Below, in pieces: positions 17,085 to 26,860 of a stretch of 64,000 nucleotides of DNA. The stretch lies in assembly GCA_913061475.1 (NCBI GenBank), contig CAJXUN010000022.1:1-64000 (forward strand), read 5' to 3'. The position numbers and the translations under genes are program-made. The notes below the pieces were generated by a model, which made no database searches, was not told the origin of the DNA, and worked only from the letters and a program-made list of their open reading frames with translations. Position 1 is the first letter of the stretch; each line of letters opens with the position of its first letter. The DNA is from an uncultured Colwellia sp. GTDB taxonomy: Bacteria > Pseudomonadota > Gammaproteobacteria > Enterobacterales > Alteromonadaceae.

Positions 17085-20000
17085 ATGGCTACTCTCAACA
17101 AGTTAAATAAAATTAGCTGCGTAGTGCGCAAACAGGTCAGCTACCCTCAACAATTTTTGTGTGCATCAACGTTACTGACTTTACTTGCATTTCCTGCGAC
17201 CGCAGCAGAAGAAGAAAGTGAAAAGAAAGTAGATGCTGACATTGAAGTCATTGAAGTTAGTGGCGGTTTACGGCGCACCATGACCCGTTCATTAAACGAG
17301 AAAAAGAACAGCACAGCTATTGTTGATGCAATAGCTGCGGCAGACTTTGGTGATTTGCCTGGTTTGTCATTATCTGATGTTATTGAGAATATTTCTGGGG
17401 CGTCTGGTCACCGTTTAAAGGGTAGCCAAAACGAAATATCTATCCGTGGCTTGGGCTCATACTGGGGTTATTCAACGTTTAATGGCCGAACTATTACTAA
17501 TGCCGGGCCAGGTCGTGCGGTAAACTTCAAAAAATTCCCTTCTGAACTTGTCGATAAAGTAGTTATTTATAAGTCGCAACAAGCCGACTTAGTTGAAGGC
17601 GGCACATCAGGCACTATCGATGTTAACTCGCTGCGCGCTGTTGACTATGGCCAAGCACAAACAACGGTTGAAGCTACCGGTATTTATAACGAGTACTATG
17701 ATGATGTAGATGGCGACACATCACCTTGGGGCAAAAAATTCGTTATTTCAACGGTTCAACAATGGGAAACCGATAACCTTGGAGATATGGGGTTTACCTT
17801 TGGCCTTAACCATTCTGATTCATCAAACCCCGAAGAAAACTACGGTGGCAGTTCACAAATGGCGGTATGTGCACTTCGCGGTGCTGATGGTTCAAACTTA
17901 ATTGGTGGTAGTAATTGTGCGACCGGCCAGCAAGGTGTGAGTTCAGGACGCGTAGGGCGGGAGCCTGAAATAGGTATCGACACTGACTTAGCCGACTTTG
18001 ATCAAAGTAGTATTTTCTATGTACCAAACGATGCATATTGGCGAACAGGTGAAGATGAAGATGTTCGTACCGGTGCAGTGTTTACTTTTCAGTGGATACC
18101 TAGAGATGATTTAGAAATTAATATCGATTATGAATATTCAGATTTAGAATATACTGAAAAACGTATGGAATTAGCCTTAGATTCACGTTTAGATGACTTA
18201 GCTGACCATATTATTTCTGACGATCACACGCTACTTTATGCAACCGGTGAAGCACGCCCGACGTTGCAAGGTGAAAACCGTAACCAAGTTGATGAATATC
18301 GCGGCGGCGGCATAGAAATTGAATTTACACCGACAGAAAAATTATCGCTCGCACTCGATCTATCATACTCCGAATCGTATCGATATCGCTTACGTCAACG
18401 AACTAAGTTTCGTTCAACTGAACGTTATAACTATGCCCTAGATTTTCGAGGCCGTAATGTACCAACATTAACTTGGTTAGATGAAAACCGCTTAGGCGCT
18501 GACGATGCAGGGTTTGTTGCAGCAGAAGTGTTTGACGCCAGTGACATGGGTAATTTTGTTAATGACGACCATGCTTATGTAGAATATCGTCGCACGCATG
18601 AAGAACGTAACGATGATATTTTTGCGATAAATTTTGACGGAGAATATCAATTAGATAACGACTACTTTTCAGGTATTAAAGCCGGTATTCGTTATTCAAA
18701 AGAGCACCTACTTGATTATGTTACTAACGACGTATCTTTGGTTATTGCCGATGGCTCGCAAAGAAATGGTTCAAGCGATAATGAAGATAACAATTGGGAT
18801 GAACTCAACCCAGAAGCTAATTCAGCATTAATTAATGGCATTATAGATAGTTGTCAAAACGGTCATTCAAACAATATTCAATTTACCGAAGAGCCGGGCA
18901 GTGGTGGTGACGCTACCCGATACGCTACTTATGATCACAAGTGTTTTATCGGACAAGTCTTAGGCCAATTACCAGGCGCTACCGGTACCGATTTTTATGA
19001 CATAGGCGAGCGAGAAGACGGCAGAGATGGTGGTGACCGTGATGTTACTGAAACCATTACTGCTGCTTACGTTATGGCCAACATCGATGCGGAAATCGGC
19101 GGCATGCCGGTGTACGGTAACATCGGTGTTCGAGTGGTAAAAACTGAAACTGAATCTAGAGGTTGGGGTGACAAAGTCTACATTACTACCGATGAAGAAA
19201 CCGGTACTTTTAGCTCAGAAATAAACCCTACAGGTGAAATCGAAAGAGTTAATTTAGATTCAGAATATACCGAAGTACTACCTAGCTTGAATTTAACATT
19301 TCATGTAACTGATGAATTTTATGTTCGAACAGCTGCGTACCGTTCAATGTCACGTTTCCAGCTAAATGCGATGTCAGCTGGTGTGAGTTACGAAACCTGT
19401 GAAAACGAAGACGATACTATTTGTGACCCTGCAACTAATACGGATTATTCAGCAGTTATTCGTGGTGGTGAAGCAAACGGTAATCACCTTGCACCATACA
19501 CCGCAAATAACTATGACCTATCTTTCGAATACTATCCTTCTGAAGATGCCGCAGTGACCTTAGCGCTTTATCATAAGTCTTTTACCGGTGGTTACGAAAC
19601 GCTTACTGAGCAACGTGATATCACGGTTAATTTAGACGGTGTTGATACAACTTACGCAAATGTTAGTCATTTAGTTAAGCAAACTTCTGACGACAACGCG
19701 ATTATCAGAGGTGTTGAAGTTACCGCTCAAAAGCATTTTGTTGAGTTACCAGAACCCTTTAATGGCTTAGGTGCTAAATTTGCTTGGAACTATGCAGATT
19801 CTAACTTTGTTACTGCAGAGCCTGCTAGTCCGGGTATTGTTGCTGACGCTAACTTATTTGGTTTTTCGAAAAATGTCGCGTCAGCGTCAGTATATTGGGA
19901 AGGTGACAAAACAGCGATTCGTTTACTCTGGAAATATCGTTCTAAATATTTACAACCTAACAGTTTGCCATTCCCGGATCGCTCACACCGTTATGTGCAA

Positions 20001-20180
20001 GACTCACTGTACTTAAACATGTCAGCTAAATACCAAGTTAGCTCGAGTGTCAGTATTTTCCTGAAAGGCCTTAATTTGACCAATGAAGCGCAGGTTTATA
20101 CCCGAGGTAACGATACCACTATTGCTGATTATTCCCGCTCAGGTACTAAATGGGAGTTTGGTGTAAAGGCTAAGTTCTAG
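17085..20180 (+). CDS. TonB-dependent outer-membrane receptor (alginate oligosaccharide uptake)
   Basis: A 1031-residue receptor. A signal peptide ends near residue 41 (PATAA|EEE), followed by a short TonB-box-like stretch (DIEVIEVSGG), the plug domain (DFGDLPGLSLSDVIENISGASG … ISIRGLGSYWGYSTFNGR … GGTSGTIDV) and a long beta-barrel ending in an aromatic residue (WEFGVKAKF). The type is the large proteobacterial class seen in polysaccharide loci. Position between PL7 lyases and the dehydrogenase, and the shared operator, suggest it imports alginate oligomers with TonB-ExbBD energy. Two Cys pairs (CALRGADGSNLIGGSNC; CENEDDTIC) may form disulfide-closed extracellular loops. Substrate is inferred from context. 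Confidence 0.9.
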   Translation: MATLNKLNKISCVVRKQVSYPQQFLCASTLLTLLAFPATAAEEESEKKVDADIEVIEVSGGLRRTMTRSLNEKKNSTAIVDAIAAADFGDLPGLSLSDVIENISGASGHRLKGSQNEISIRGLGSYWGYSTFNGRTITNAGPGRAVNFKKFPSELVDKVVIYKSQQADLVEGGTSGTIDVNSLRAVDYGQAQTTVEATGIYNEYYDDVDGDTSPWGKKFVISTVQQWETDNLGDMGFTFGLNHSDSSNPEENYGGSSQMAVCALRGADGSNLIGGSNCATGQQGVSSGRVGREPEIGIDTDLADFDQSSIFYVPNDAYWRTGEDEDVRTGAVFTFQWIPRDDLEINIDYEYSDLEYTEKRMELALDSRLDDLADHIISDDHTLLYATGEARPTLQGENRNQVDEYRGGGIEIEFTPTEKLSLALDLSYSESYRYRLRQRTKFRSTERYNYALDFRGRNVPTLTWLDENRLGADDAGFVAAEVFDASDMGNFVNDDHAYVEYRRTHEERNDDIFAINFDGEYQLDNDYFSGIKAGIRYSKEHLLDYVTNDVSLVIADGSQRNGSSDNEDNNWDELNPEANSALINGIIDSCQNGHSNNIQFTEEPGSGGDATRYATYDHKCFIGQVLGQLPGATGTDFYDIGEREDGRDGGDRDVTETITAAYVMANIDAEIGGMPVYGNIGVRVVKTETESRGWGDKVYITTDEETGTFSSEINPTGEIERVNLDSEYTEVLPSLNLTFHVTDEFYVRTAAYRSMSRFQLNAMSAGVSYETCENEDDTICDPATNTDYSAVIRGGEANGNHLAPYTANNYDLSFEYYPSEDAAVTLALYHKSFTGGYETLTEQRDITVNLDGVDTTYANVSHLVKQTSDDNAIIRGVEVTAQKHFVELPEPFNGLGAKFAWNYADSNFVTAEPASPGIVADANLFGFSKNVASASVYWEGDKTAIRLLWKYRSKYLQPNSLPFPDRSHRYVQDSLYLNMSAKYQVSSSVSIFLKGLNLTNEAQVYTRGNDTTIADYSRSGTKWEFGVKAKF

Positions 20181-20204
20181 CGCTTAGTTTATCTATCAAA
20201 TCAG

Positions 20205-20226
20205 GTGAGCAGTTTACGCTGCTCAC
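20205..20226 (+). terminator. Stem-loop between receptor and dehydrogenase genes
   Basis: GTGAGCAG / CTGCTCAC (8 bp, 6-base loop) lies 25 bases after the receptor stop. No immediate T tract follows, so it may attenuate or stabilise rather than fully end the message, leaving some read-through into the dehydrogenase gene. Confidence 0.45.
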
Positions 20227-20366
20227 AAACAAAATTTTGAAGTTTTTTAGCCTTAATTATTTAAAAAGCCTCATCAGTTTAATTGAAATAAAAGCCGTGC
20301 TTGTTGTGCAGACTCAGCGCAATGCTTTGACAATTAAACCTTAGCAAATACTTTTAGGAGAAAATT

Positions 20367-21245
20367 ATGACAAAGCCAACCATTGGTTTTATCGGCTTAG
20401 GCCTTATGGGCGGTAACATGGTAGAAAACCTGCAAAAAAGAGGCTACCAACTCACCGTTTTAGATCTCAATAAAAGCGCCGTTTCAGCGTGTATTGGTCG
20501 TGGTGCTAACGTTGCAACGTCGGCAAAAGAGCTAGCCGCAACAAGCGATATTATCATGTTGTGCCTAACCACATCTGCGGTTGTTGAAAGCTTAGTTTAT
20601 GCTGGTGACGGTATTCTTGCGGGTATCAAACCAGGTGCGGTATTAGTTGATTTTGGTACCTCTATTCCAGCATCAACTAAAAAAATTGGTGCGGACCTAG
20701 CGGCCAAAGGCGCCGGTATGATTGACGCGCCGTTAGGGCGCACACCAGCACACGCCAAAGATGGTTTACTCAACATTATGGCCGCCGGTGACCTAGCAAC
20801 GTTTGAAAAAGTTCAGCCTGTGTTGCAAGACCAAGGTGAAAATGTATTTTACTTGGGCGCATTGGGCGCAGGGCACACCACTAAGCTAATTAATAACTTT
20901 ATGGGTATGACCACAGTTTGTGCAATGTCACAGGCATTTGCGGTAGCAGACCTTGCAGGCGTAGATCGACAGCAACTGTTTGATATTATGTCGACGGGTC
21001 CATCTAACTCACCGTTTATGCAGTTTTGTAAAAACTATGCCGTTGATGGTGTAAGCGACCTTGGCTTCTCAATTGCTAACGCCAATAAAGACTTAGGGTA
21101 TTTTGTCAAAATGCTTGAAGAGCTAGGCACGCAATCTAAAATTGCTGAAGGCTCTTCTGCCAATCTACAAGCGGCATTTGATGCAGGTTTGGGTAACGGT
21201 AATGTACCAGAAATCTTTGACTACTTTCTTAAGTTGGAAAAATAA
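20367..21245 (+). CDS. Beta-hydroxyacid dehydrogenase, probable DEH (alginate monomer) reductase
   Basis: A 292-residue cytosolic NAD(P)H oxidoreductase of the 3-hydroxyisobutyrate dehydrogenase family. Motifs are GLGLMGGNM (Rossmann), DAPLGRTPAHAKDG near residue 122 (substrate loop), GAGHTTKLINN near residue 172 with the catalytic lysine, and a C-terminal helical domain. A strong AGGAG precedes the ATG. In alginate catabolism the unsaturated uronate becomes 4-deoxy-L-erythro-5-hexoseulose uronate, which a reductase converts to KDG. Context makes that the likely role; family alone does not prove it, and reductases of the SDR family do the same job elsewhere. KDG kinase and aldolase are not in the window. 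Confidence 0.8.
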   Translation: MTKPTIGFIGLGLMGGNMVENLQKRGYQLTVLDLNKSAVSACIGRGANVATSAKELAATSDIIMLCLTTSAVVESLVYAGDGILAGIKPGAVLVDFGTSIPASTKKIGADLAAKGAGMIDAPLGRTPAHAKDGLLNIMAAGDLATFEKVQPVLQDQGENVFYLGALGAGHTTKLINNFMGMTTVCAMSQAFAVADLAGVDRQQLFDIMSTGPSNSPFMQFCKNYAVDGVSDLGFSIANANKDLGYFVKMLEELGTQSKIAEGSSANLQAAFDAGLGNGNVPEIFDYFLKLEK

Positions 21246-21268
21246 TTTAGCAATAAAAACGTTTCTCT

Positions 21269-21307
21269 AAGGCTTTTTCTTACACGGAGTTGTTCAAGCC
21301 TTTTTTT
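21269..21307 (+). terminator. Rho-independent terminator of the alginate dehydrogenase gene
   Basis: AAGGCTT (21269-21275) pairs with AAGCCTT (21296-21302) and is followed by a seven-T run. It lies 24 bases after the stop codon. Confidence 0.75.
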
Positions 21308-21352
21308 CTTAACCATAGCCATTATTACCGATATTTTTCACGCAATACTCGG

Positions 21353-21655
21353 TCAAATTTTAGCGCGCTCATAGGCAGGAATATTGATATAATTATCATC
21401 ACCTCGCGCAATAGCCGCTTTTAAAGTGGCTTTTCGATTACGCCGAACATTAATACTCTCGCCAAAAACATCAACATGAGCTTTTTCCATAATAACCACA
21501 GCTTCATCATGGGATATCACACCCAGTGCTTTACCTGCATGAATAAATCCTTCTGTTCTAAACTTTTGTTTGTCATCTTTTTTGTGCAAGGTCGCAAGTT
21601 GAAAAATCTTCACCAATTGCTCATAACAGCAATTTAAATACGCTTCTTTATTCAT
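21353..21655 (-). CDS. Hypothetical protein (100 aa)
   Basis: I do not recognise a named family. The protein is soluble and mostly helical, with an N-terminal helix (YLNCCYEQLVKIFQLATLH), a central basic segment and a conserved-looking end (GDDNYINIPAYERAKI). GGACC lies before the ATG. It converges on the alginate dehydrogenase gene and has no visible link to alginate use. Confidence 0.6.
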   Translation of the reverse strand: MNKEAYLNCCYEQLVKIFQLATLHKKDDKQKFRTEGFIHAGKALGVISHDEAVVIMEKAHVDVFGESINVRRNRKATLKAAIARGDDNYINIPAYERAKI

Positions 21656-22289
21656 AAATTAGGTCCATTTTTGCTAGCTTAAAAAGGTTCAATTGCAACA
21701 TTACAAGTTTAATGTTTTACGCATTAGCATTAATAACTTTATTAAAGTTAACTACTTAACTAAATGTTTATTGAGAATTGATTATCTTAAATCAATCTTA
21801 GTGTTACATCATGTGTTTTGAGATAAAAATACCAACAGGGTAGGATTATCTCAAACATTATTATTTTGAGTTTATGGAATAAATGTAATTAGGATGATGC
21901 AGTGACACCTCAGTTTTATAATGAAAAGGCCTTAGGCCTTGCCAAGTAACACCTTCTCTCCGACATTATCGAAAACCACAATGCCGCTATCCTAGGATCT
22001 GCTCTAGACGCTGAAATTTCTTTCAAATGTACCTCATCACCTTTCTCATTTGTCGGCTCTCAAAGATATTATTAGCTATCTATGTATCTCATTTGGTGCA
22101 TACATGCTATTAAGGCTTATTGCTATGGGCTTTTGTCTTAGCCTGCAGAAAATACAGAGTTGGCATTAGCACAAGTGACTTTAAAATGTAACAACTCAAC
22201 GACTTGTTTATATAAGTGTAGGAGTTTCTTCACTTTTAAATATTTAGAGCTAAGATAAATATATAACTCCATTTATTAGTGTCAGACGT
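21656..22289. other. Intergenic region with a possible gene relic
   Basis: No intact gene. One plus-strand frame from about 21893 reads coding-like for about 57 codons across an internal stop (DDAVTPQFYNEKALGLAK stop HLLSDIIENHNAAILG…), ending near 22070. It has no usable start and I cannot assign it. The last 100 bases form the leader of the response-regulator gene. Confidence 0.35.
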
Positions 22290-23834
22290 ATGCCTTTCAG
22301 TTTGCTTAAAAGTAATGTAGTAAAAATGCACTTGAAACCATGGCGAATACTTATTGTTGATGATGAAATCGATATTCATACTGTAACTAAAATGGCGCTT
22401 AAACGTTTCGAGCTAGAAGAAAGAGCTGTGGAATTCTTAAGTGCTTTCTCTTCAAAAGAAGCAAAACAAGTTATTGAAGAAAATGATGATATAGCATTAA
22501 TTTTTCTTGATGTTGTTATGGAAACAGACGATGCGGGTTTGCTCGTAGCTAAATGGCTGCGAGAAGAGAAAAAGAATGTTTTAACACGTATTATATTGCG
22601 AACTGGACAGCCAGGGCAGGCACCTGAAGAAGATGTCATTATGAATTATGATATTAATGACTATAAACAAAAAACTGAACTAGACCGAACTAAACTATTT
22701 ACTGCAGTTGTAACGGCGTTACGAGCTTATCGAGATTTAATTAAAATAGATAAATCTCGAATCTATGAAAGGGCTTATAGACTTGGTTTACAGCAGGTTA
22801 TTGAGTCTACAGCAGACTTACTTCAAGAGAAAACGCTCCAGAACTTCTTCAATGGACTATTACAACAAGTAGTTTCACTCATTCATGTTGATCAAAAAGG
22901 CGCGTTAGTAAAGCCGATAGACGGCGCCGGAGCTATTTGTTGTGCTAATGATTACCAAATTATTGCCGAGTGCGGAAATATTTCAGTCAAAGATGGCTTA
23001 CGGCCAAAAGCCATTGAGTTGCTTGATGAAGCAAGGCGGGTAAAAGGCAGTGTTTTTGAAGGAGAACACTATGTTGCTTATTTTCCGTCTAATAGTGATA
23101 AAGAAAGTTTACTGTATTTAAAAGGTAATCAAATTGAGCAGTTAACTGATGTTAATGTTCAATTGCTCAATTTATTCTCAAATAGTATTGGCATTGCCTT
23201 TGATAATTTATTGTTAAATGAAGAAATAATTAAAACTCAAGAAGATCTGATAAACCGCTTGGGTAATGCGGTAGAGTCGCGTTCTAAAGAGTCAGGTAAT
23301 CATATTAAGCGCATGTCAGAATTTTGTTTTATTTTAGCGCATGAGTTAGGTTTATCGGACAATGACTGCGACGTTCTCAAGCAAGCAACGCCAATGCATG
23401 ATGTCGGAAAAATTTCTATTCCAGATAGTATTTTGCTTAAATCAGGCCGGCTAACAGATGATGAAATGATGATCATGAAGCAACATTCAGCGTTGGGTTT
23501 TGATATTCTTGCGGGTTCAGAACGTCCGATATTAAACGCTGCTGCAATTATTGCCCAGCAGCATCATGAAAAATTTGACGGCACCGGATATCCGGCGGGC
23601 CTTAAAGGCGAAGAAATCCATATGTTTGCCAGAATAGTTGCGGTTGCTGATGTGTTTGATGCCTTAATTCATAAGCGTTGTTATAAACAACCTTGGGCTT
23701 TGAACAATATTTTGGCATTATTTAAAAAGGAAACCAATAAGCACTTTGATCCCGATGTTATAGCGGCCTTTAATCGTAGACTTCCTGAAATACTTGAAAT
23801 AAATAGTAAACTAACCCAAAGCGACTGTTTGTAA
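22290..23834 (+). CDS. Response regulator with DUF3369 and HD-GYP domains (c-di-GMP phosphodiesterase type)
   Basis: A 514-residue cytoplasmic protein. A receiver domain (about 18-145) has acidic VDDE at 23-26 and the phosphorylated Asp74 (IFLDVV). A DUF3369 linker domain follows (about 160-310). The HD-GYP domain occupies 320-510, with HD at 370-371 (MHDVGK) and HHEKFDGTGYP at 425-435, so the phosphodiesterase metal and GYP motifs are complete. It probably lowers c-di-GMP on phosphorylation. The REC-DUF3369-HD-GYP order is a known architecture. It is followed after 4 bases by a histidine kinase gene, its likely partner. Confidence 0.93.
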   Translation: MPFSLLKSNVVKMHLKPWRILIVDDEIDIHTVTKMALKRFELEERAVEFLSAFSSKEAKQVIEENDDIALIFLDVVMETDDAGLLVAKWLREEKKNVLTRIILRTGQPGQAPEEDVIMNYDINDYKQKTELDRTKLFTAVVTALRAYRDLIKIDKSRIYERAYRLGLQQVIESTADLLQEKTLQNFFNGLLQQVVSLIHVDQKGALVKPIDGAGAICCANDYQIIAECGNISVKDGLRPKAIELLDEARRVKGSVFEGEHYVAYFPSNSDKESLLYLKGNQIEQLTDVNVQLLNLFSNSIGIAFDNLLLNEEIIKTQEDLINRLGNAVESRSKESGNHIKRMSEFCFILAHELGLSDNDCDVLKQATPMHDVGKISIPDSILLKSGRLTDDEMMIMKQHSALGFDILAGSERPILNAAAIIAQQHHEKFDGTGYPAGLKGEEIHMFARIVAVADVFDALIHKRCYKQPWALNNILALFKKETNKHFDPDVIAAFNRRLPEILEINSKLTQSDCL

Positions 23835-23838
23835 CTAT

Positions 23839-25290
23839 ATGAATTCAAATAACAACTCAAGCAAAAAAACTAGCATAAATGCTGAAGTCAGTGCTTATGA
23901 CGCTGCTATTACCAGTGCTAATAAAAATAACATTAATGTTATAAATGCGTTATTGAAAATATCTTCGCTTGTCCAGTCTAAGTTAAGTCGGGCTGAAATT
24001 TATAAAAAAATTCACCTGATTATTGCTGAAATCATTTATGTAAAAAATATCGCTATATTTTTATATGATCCCATGGAAAAGATTATTGTTTTTGACTATT
24101 TTGTTGATGAAAAAGATGAGGTGGTTATTGGTACAACCATGCCTATTGGTAATGGTATTTCTTCTTATGTTATTAAAAAAAACAAACCTTGTATGTTTAC
24201 CAGTGCTGAGCAAAAGGAGATGCAAGTAAAAGGTAAAATATCTAACGTTATTGGGTCATTAAGTGAAAGCTGGATGGGGGTGCCTATTGCTAACGATGGC
24301 GGCGTTACAGGAATCATTATACTGCAAAGCTATTCAAGCGAGCATATGTATAAGGAAGATGATCTGCAATTACTTTCTTTTGTGGCGGCCAACTTAGCTA
24401 TTGTTCTTCAGCAACGAAAGCTTATTGATAAGGAAAGAGAAGATAAAAAATCTCTTGAAAGTGGTTTGCAGCTAATAAAAGAGCAAAACTTGGCGCTAGA
24501 GGAGATGATGGAAACGCTAAAAGGTGCGCAAAATGAGTTAGTACAAAAAGAAAAAATGGCCTCGCTTGGTAACTTAGTTGCAGGCATTGCCCATGAAATT
24601 AATACACCTATCGGCATATGCGTGACAGCAATCACCAATTTACATCATGAATATAAAAACTTGCAAAAACAAATAGCTGATAATACGGCTTCAGATAAAC
24701 ATTTAAATTATTTTTTTGAAGATGTCGATGAAGCTTGTACGATAATAGCGTCAAATACGCTTCGAGCAGCCGAATTAATAAATAGCTTTAAAGAAATAGC
24801 TGTTGATCAGTCTTCTGAAGTGTCTCGAAAAATAAACATGAAGGAATATATCTACGAAATATTGCTTACGATGAGTCCAATTTTAAAAAATACACCTCAT
24901 CAAGTAAAAGTTAATTGCCCAGACAATTTAGTGGTTAAAACGATACCTGGCGCTATTTCTCAAATACTGACCAATATGATCAATAACTCAATTATTCATG
25001 GTTTTAATAAAGGTGATAAAGGCTGTTTAAACATAACCGTGGTAAAAGAAGCTGATTGCTTTGGCATTTGTTATCAAGACGACGGTAAGGGCTTAAATAC
25101 CGATGAGATAAAAATGTTGTTTGAACCTTTTTATACCACCAAAAGAGGCATGGGAGGTAGCGGTTTAGGAACGCACTTAATTTATAATATTGTTACTTCA
25201 AGTTTACATGGCAAGATAAATGTTGAAAGTGAACCCGGTAAGGGCTTGCGGTACGATATATCTCTACCCATTAATACAATCGAGCTTTAG
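23839..25290 (+). CDS. GAF-domain sensor histidine kinase
   Basis: A 483-residue soluble kinase with no membrane segment. A GAF sensor domain spans about 45-195, a coiled coil about 196-240, then the H-box NLVAGIAHEINTPIG with phosphoacceptor His252. The HATPase domain contains an N-box (TNMINNSIIHGF), G1 (DDGKGL) and G2 (GGSGLGTHL). It is coupled to the HD-GYP regulator by a 4-base gap, forming a two-component pair linking an intracellular signal to c-di-GMP. The GAF ligand is unknown. Confidence 0.92.
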   Translation: MNSNNNSSKKTSINAEVSAYDAAITSANKNNINVINALLKISSLVQSKLSRAEIYKKIHLIIAEIIYVKNIAIFLYDPMEKIIVFDYFVDEKDEVVIGTTMPIGNGISSYVIKKNKPCMFTSAEQKEMQVKGKISNVIGSLSESWMGVPIANDGGVTGIIILQSYSSEHMYKEDDLQLLSFVAANLAIVLQQRKLIDKEREDKKSLESGLQLIKEQNLALEEMMETLKGAQNELVQKEKMASLGNLVAGIAHEINTPIGICVTAITNLHHEYKNLQKQIADNTASDKHLNYFFEDVDEACTIIASNTLRAAELINSFKEIAVDQSSEVSRKINMKEYIYEILLTMSPILKNTPHQVKVNCPDNLVVKTIPGAISQILTNMINNSIIHGFNKGDKGCLNITVVKEADCFGICYQDDGKGLNTDEIKMLFEPFYTTKRGMGGSGLGTHLIYNIVTSSLHGKINVESEPGKGLRYDISLPINTIEL

Positions 25291-25358
25291 TTTCAGCTTA
25301 GTGTTAAGGTGCTTTTGCTATGTTTATTCAATTTACCTCCTTCTTTACACATAGCCCG

Positions 25359-26522
25359 TTATAAATAATTTTTTTCAGCCTTAATGACTTTCTCTAAATA
25401 GCGACGAGACTCTGCTTTTGGATGCTTTTTGGTGAGTAAATAATAAACCTCTTTAGACGATTTTGTGTTGAGTACTTTCATGGCTGTTTTGCGATTACGG
25501 TGAAAGGTTTTTAACACATTGCCGCTACCACCATTGTAGGCGGAAATTATCGAATAATGACGGCTAGTGGCATTGGTCACGTCTTTTAAATAGTTGTTAT
25601 TGAGAATATGTAAATAGGCCGCGCCGATATCAATATTAAACGCAGGGTCAAAGAGTTGCTGTTTGCTTGGCGCACCATTTTTATTTTTAATACGTTGATA
25701 TACATCAGTACCGGCGGTGCTCGGTACCACTTGCATTAAGCCGTAGGCATTAGCACTACTGACGGCAAAAGGATTAAAACTGCTTTCTGTTGCTATTATC
25801 CCATAAATTAGTTGTGGTGATATTTGATAGCGCCTAGCGGATGCTAGTACATGCTGACTGTATTTCTGCTCACGTAGATGTTGATGTTGTTCAACCATGT
25901 TAATGCTAACGGCATAAATTTGTTTTCGATTCTTAGTGTATTTCTGCAGTTTAAATTCGGTCAAATATTGCGAGAATCGATTAGCGCGCCATGAGTATTG
26001 AATGGGCTCTTTGTCTTGGTCAAGCACTTGTTGGTATAAATAAGGTTTGCCTGAAATTTTTGGCGCATCGCTGGAAAATATATCGGTTTTATTTGGATCC
26101 GCACTTGTTAGTAAGGTGGTAACTATGGCGTTTTGCAAGTTGCCGATGGTTTTAGCTTTTGTGTTATCGGCTAGCGTTTCAATTAAAACCAGGCCTTTTT
26201 CAAAATCTACGATGGCACGGGCTTTATAATTATTGGTATATTTCACCAGTTTTTTATTACTGGGCAGTCGGGGGTTATCTTCACCCCAAACATCATGAAT
26301 ATGCTTGCTTAGCTCATTGAGTAAAGCTTTGATATTGCTGATGTCTTGCTGAATCAGTTTGTTAGTTTTAATTGCTTGATTGGCAATGCTAACCACATCA
26401 GTGTTGTCAGCTTTTATTTGTTTAATTAAGTTTTCAGCACTACGAATAGAGGCAAGGTTGGCTGTGCTTTTACAGCTCGTTAAACTTATCACGATTAGCA
26501 GCAGTAATATTTTTTTAAACAT
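25359..26522 (-). CDS. mltC: Membrane-bound lytic murein transglycosylase C
   Basis: A 387-residue lipoprotein (signal MFKKILLLLIVISLTSC, lipidated Cys17) that cleaves peptidoglycan glycan strands to 1,6-anhydromuropeptides. The N-terminal DUF3393 domain (about 40-190) is followed by an SLT family 1 domain with catalytic Glu in IIATESSFNPFAVSSANAYGLMQV and the later AYNGGSGNV motif. Length is close to E. coli MltC (about 359). Its promoter region lies within or beside the MITE-like element that begins 20 bases upstream of the start. Confidence 0.93.
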   Translation of the reverse strand: MFKKILLLLIVISLTSCKSTANLASIRSAENLIKQIKADNTDVVSIANQAIKTNKLIQQDISNIKALLNELSKHIHDVWGEDNPRLPSNKKLVKYTNNYKARAIVDFEKGLVLIETLADNTKAKTIGNLQNAIVTTLLTSADPNKTDIFSSDAPKISGKPYLYQQVLDQDKEPIQYSWRANRFSQYLTEFKLQKYTKNRKQIYAVSINMVEQHQHLREQKYSQHVLASARRYQISPQLIYGIIATESSFNPFAVSSANAYGLMQVVPSTAGTDVYQRIKNKNGAPSKQQLFDPAFNIDIGAAYLHILNNNYLKDVTNATSRHYSIISAYNGGSGNVLKTFHRNRKTAMKVLNTKSSKEVYYLLTKKHPKAESRRYLEKVIKAEKNYL

Positions 26523-26541
26523 TAAACACCGACCCTTAATC

Positions 26542-26860
26542 TATATACCCGTTTCACTTCAAGATGCAGCTTCAGCGCTAAGCTAGGAGCTCAGCTCAAG
26601 GCGCGATACGCGGATAATGGTCACTCCCTTATCAAGTACTGCACAGCTTTTTTGCTCCAGACAAAAGCTAAGTACATACATCCATGTATGCAACGCAGGA
26701 CTGATTTTCTAGCGTAGCGCACTGCGGGCAAGCCGATAACGGGTCATCTCCAGCGTTATTGATTTCGATAATAGAATAACTATTCTCTTCAATCAATGCC
26801 TTGGTCCTAACCCTTTATCGACTTGCTGATATCTGCACTTTGAAGTGGAGCGGGTATATA
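26542..26860. mobile_element. 319-bp MITE-like element with 28-bp terminal inverted repeats
   Basis: The left end (26542-26569, begins TATATACCCGTTTCACTTCA) and the right end (26833-26860) are inverted copies matching at 24 of 28 positions. The interior has no ORF, so it would need a transposase in trans. The right end overlaps the 3' end of the SGNH hydrolase gene and encodes its last residues. The left end abuts the mltC leader. Sequences like this end are, from memory, widespread in Colwelliaceae genomes; a search is needed to confirm. Confidence 0.7.

Noticed and set aside
26542-26860. A complete insertion sequence
   Set aside because: There is no transposase frame; only inverted ends and non-coding interior, so it is called MITE-like.
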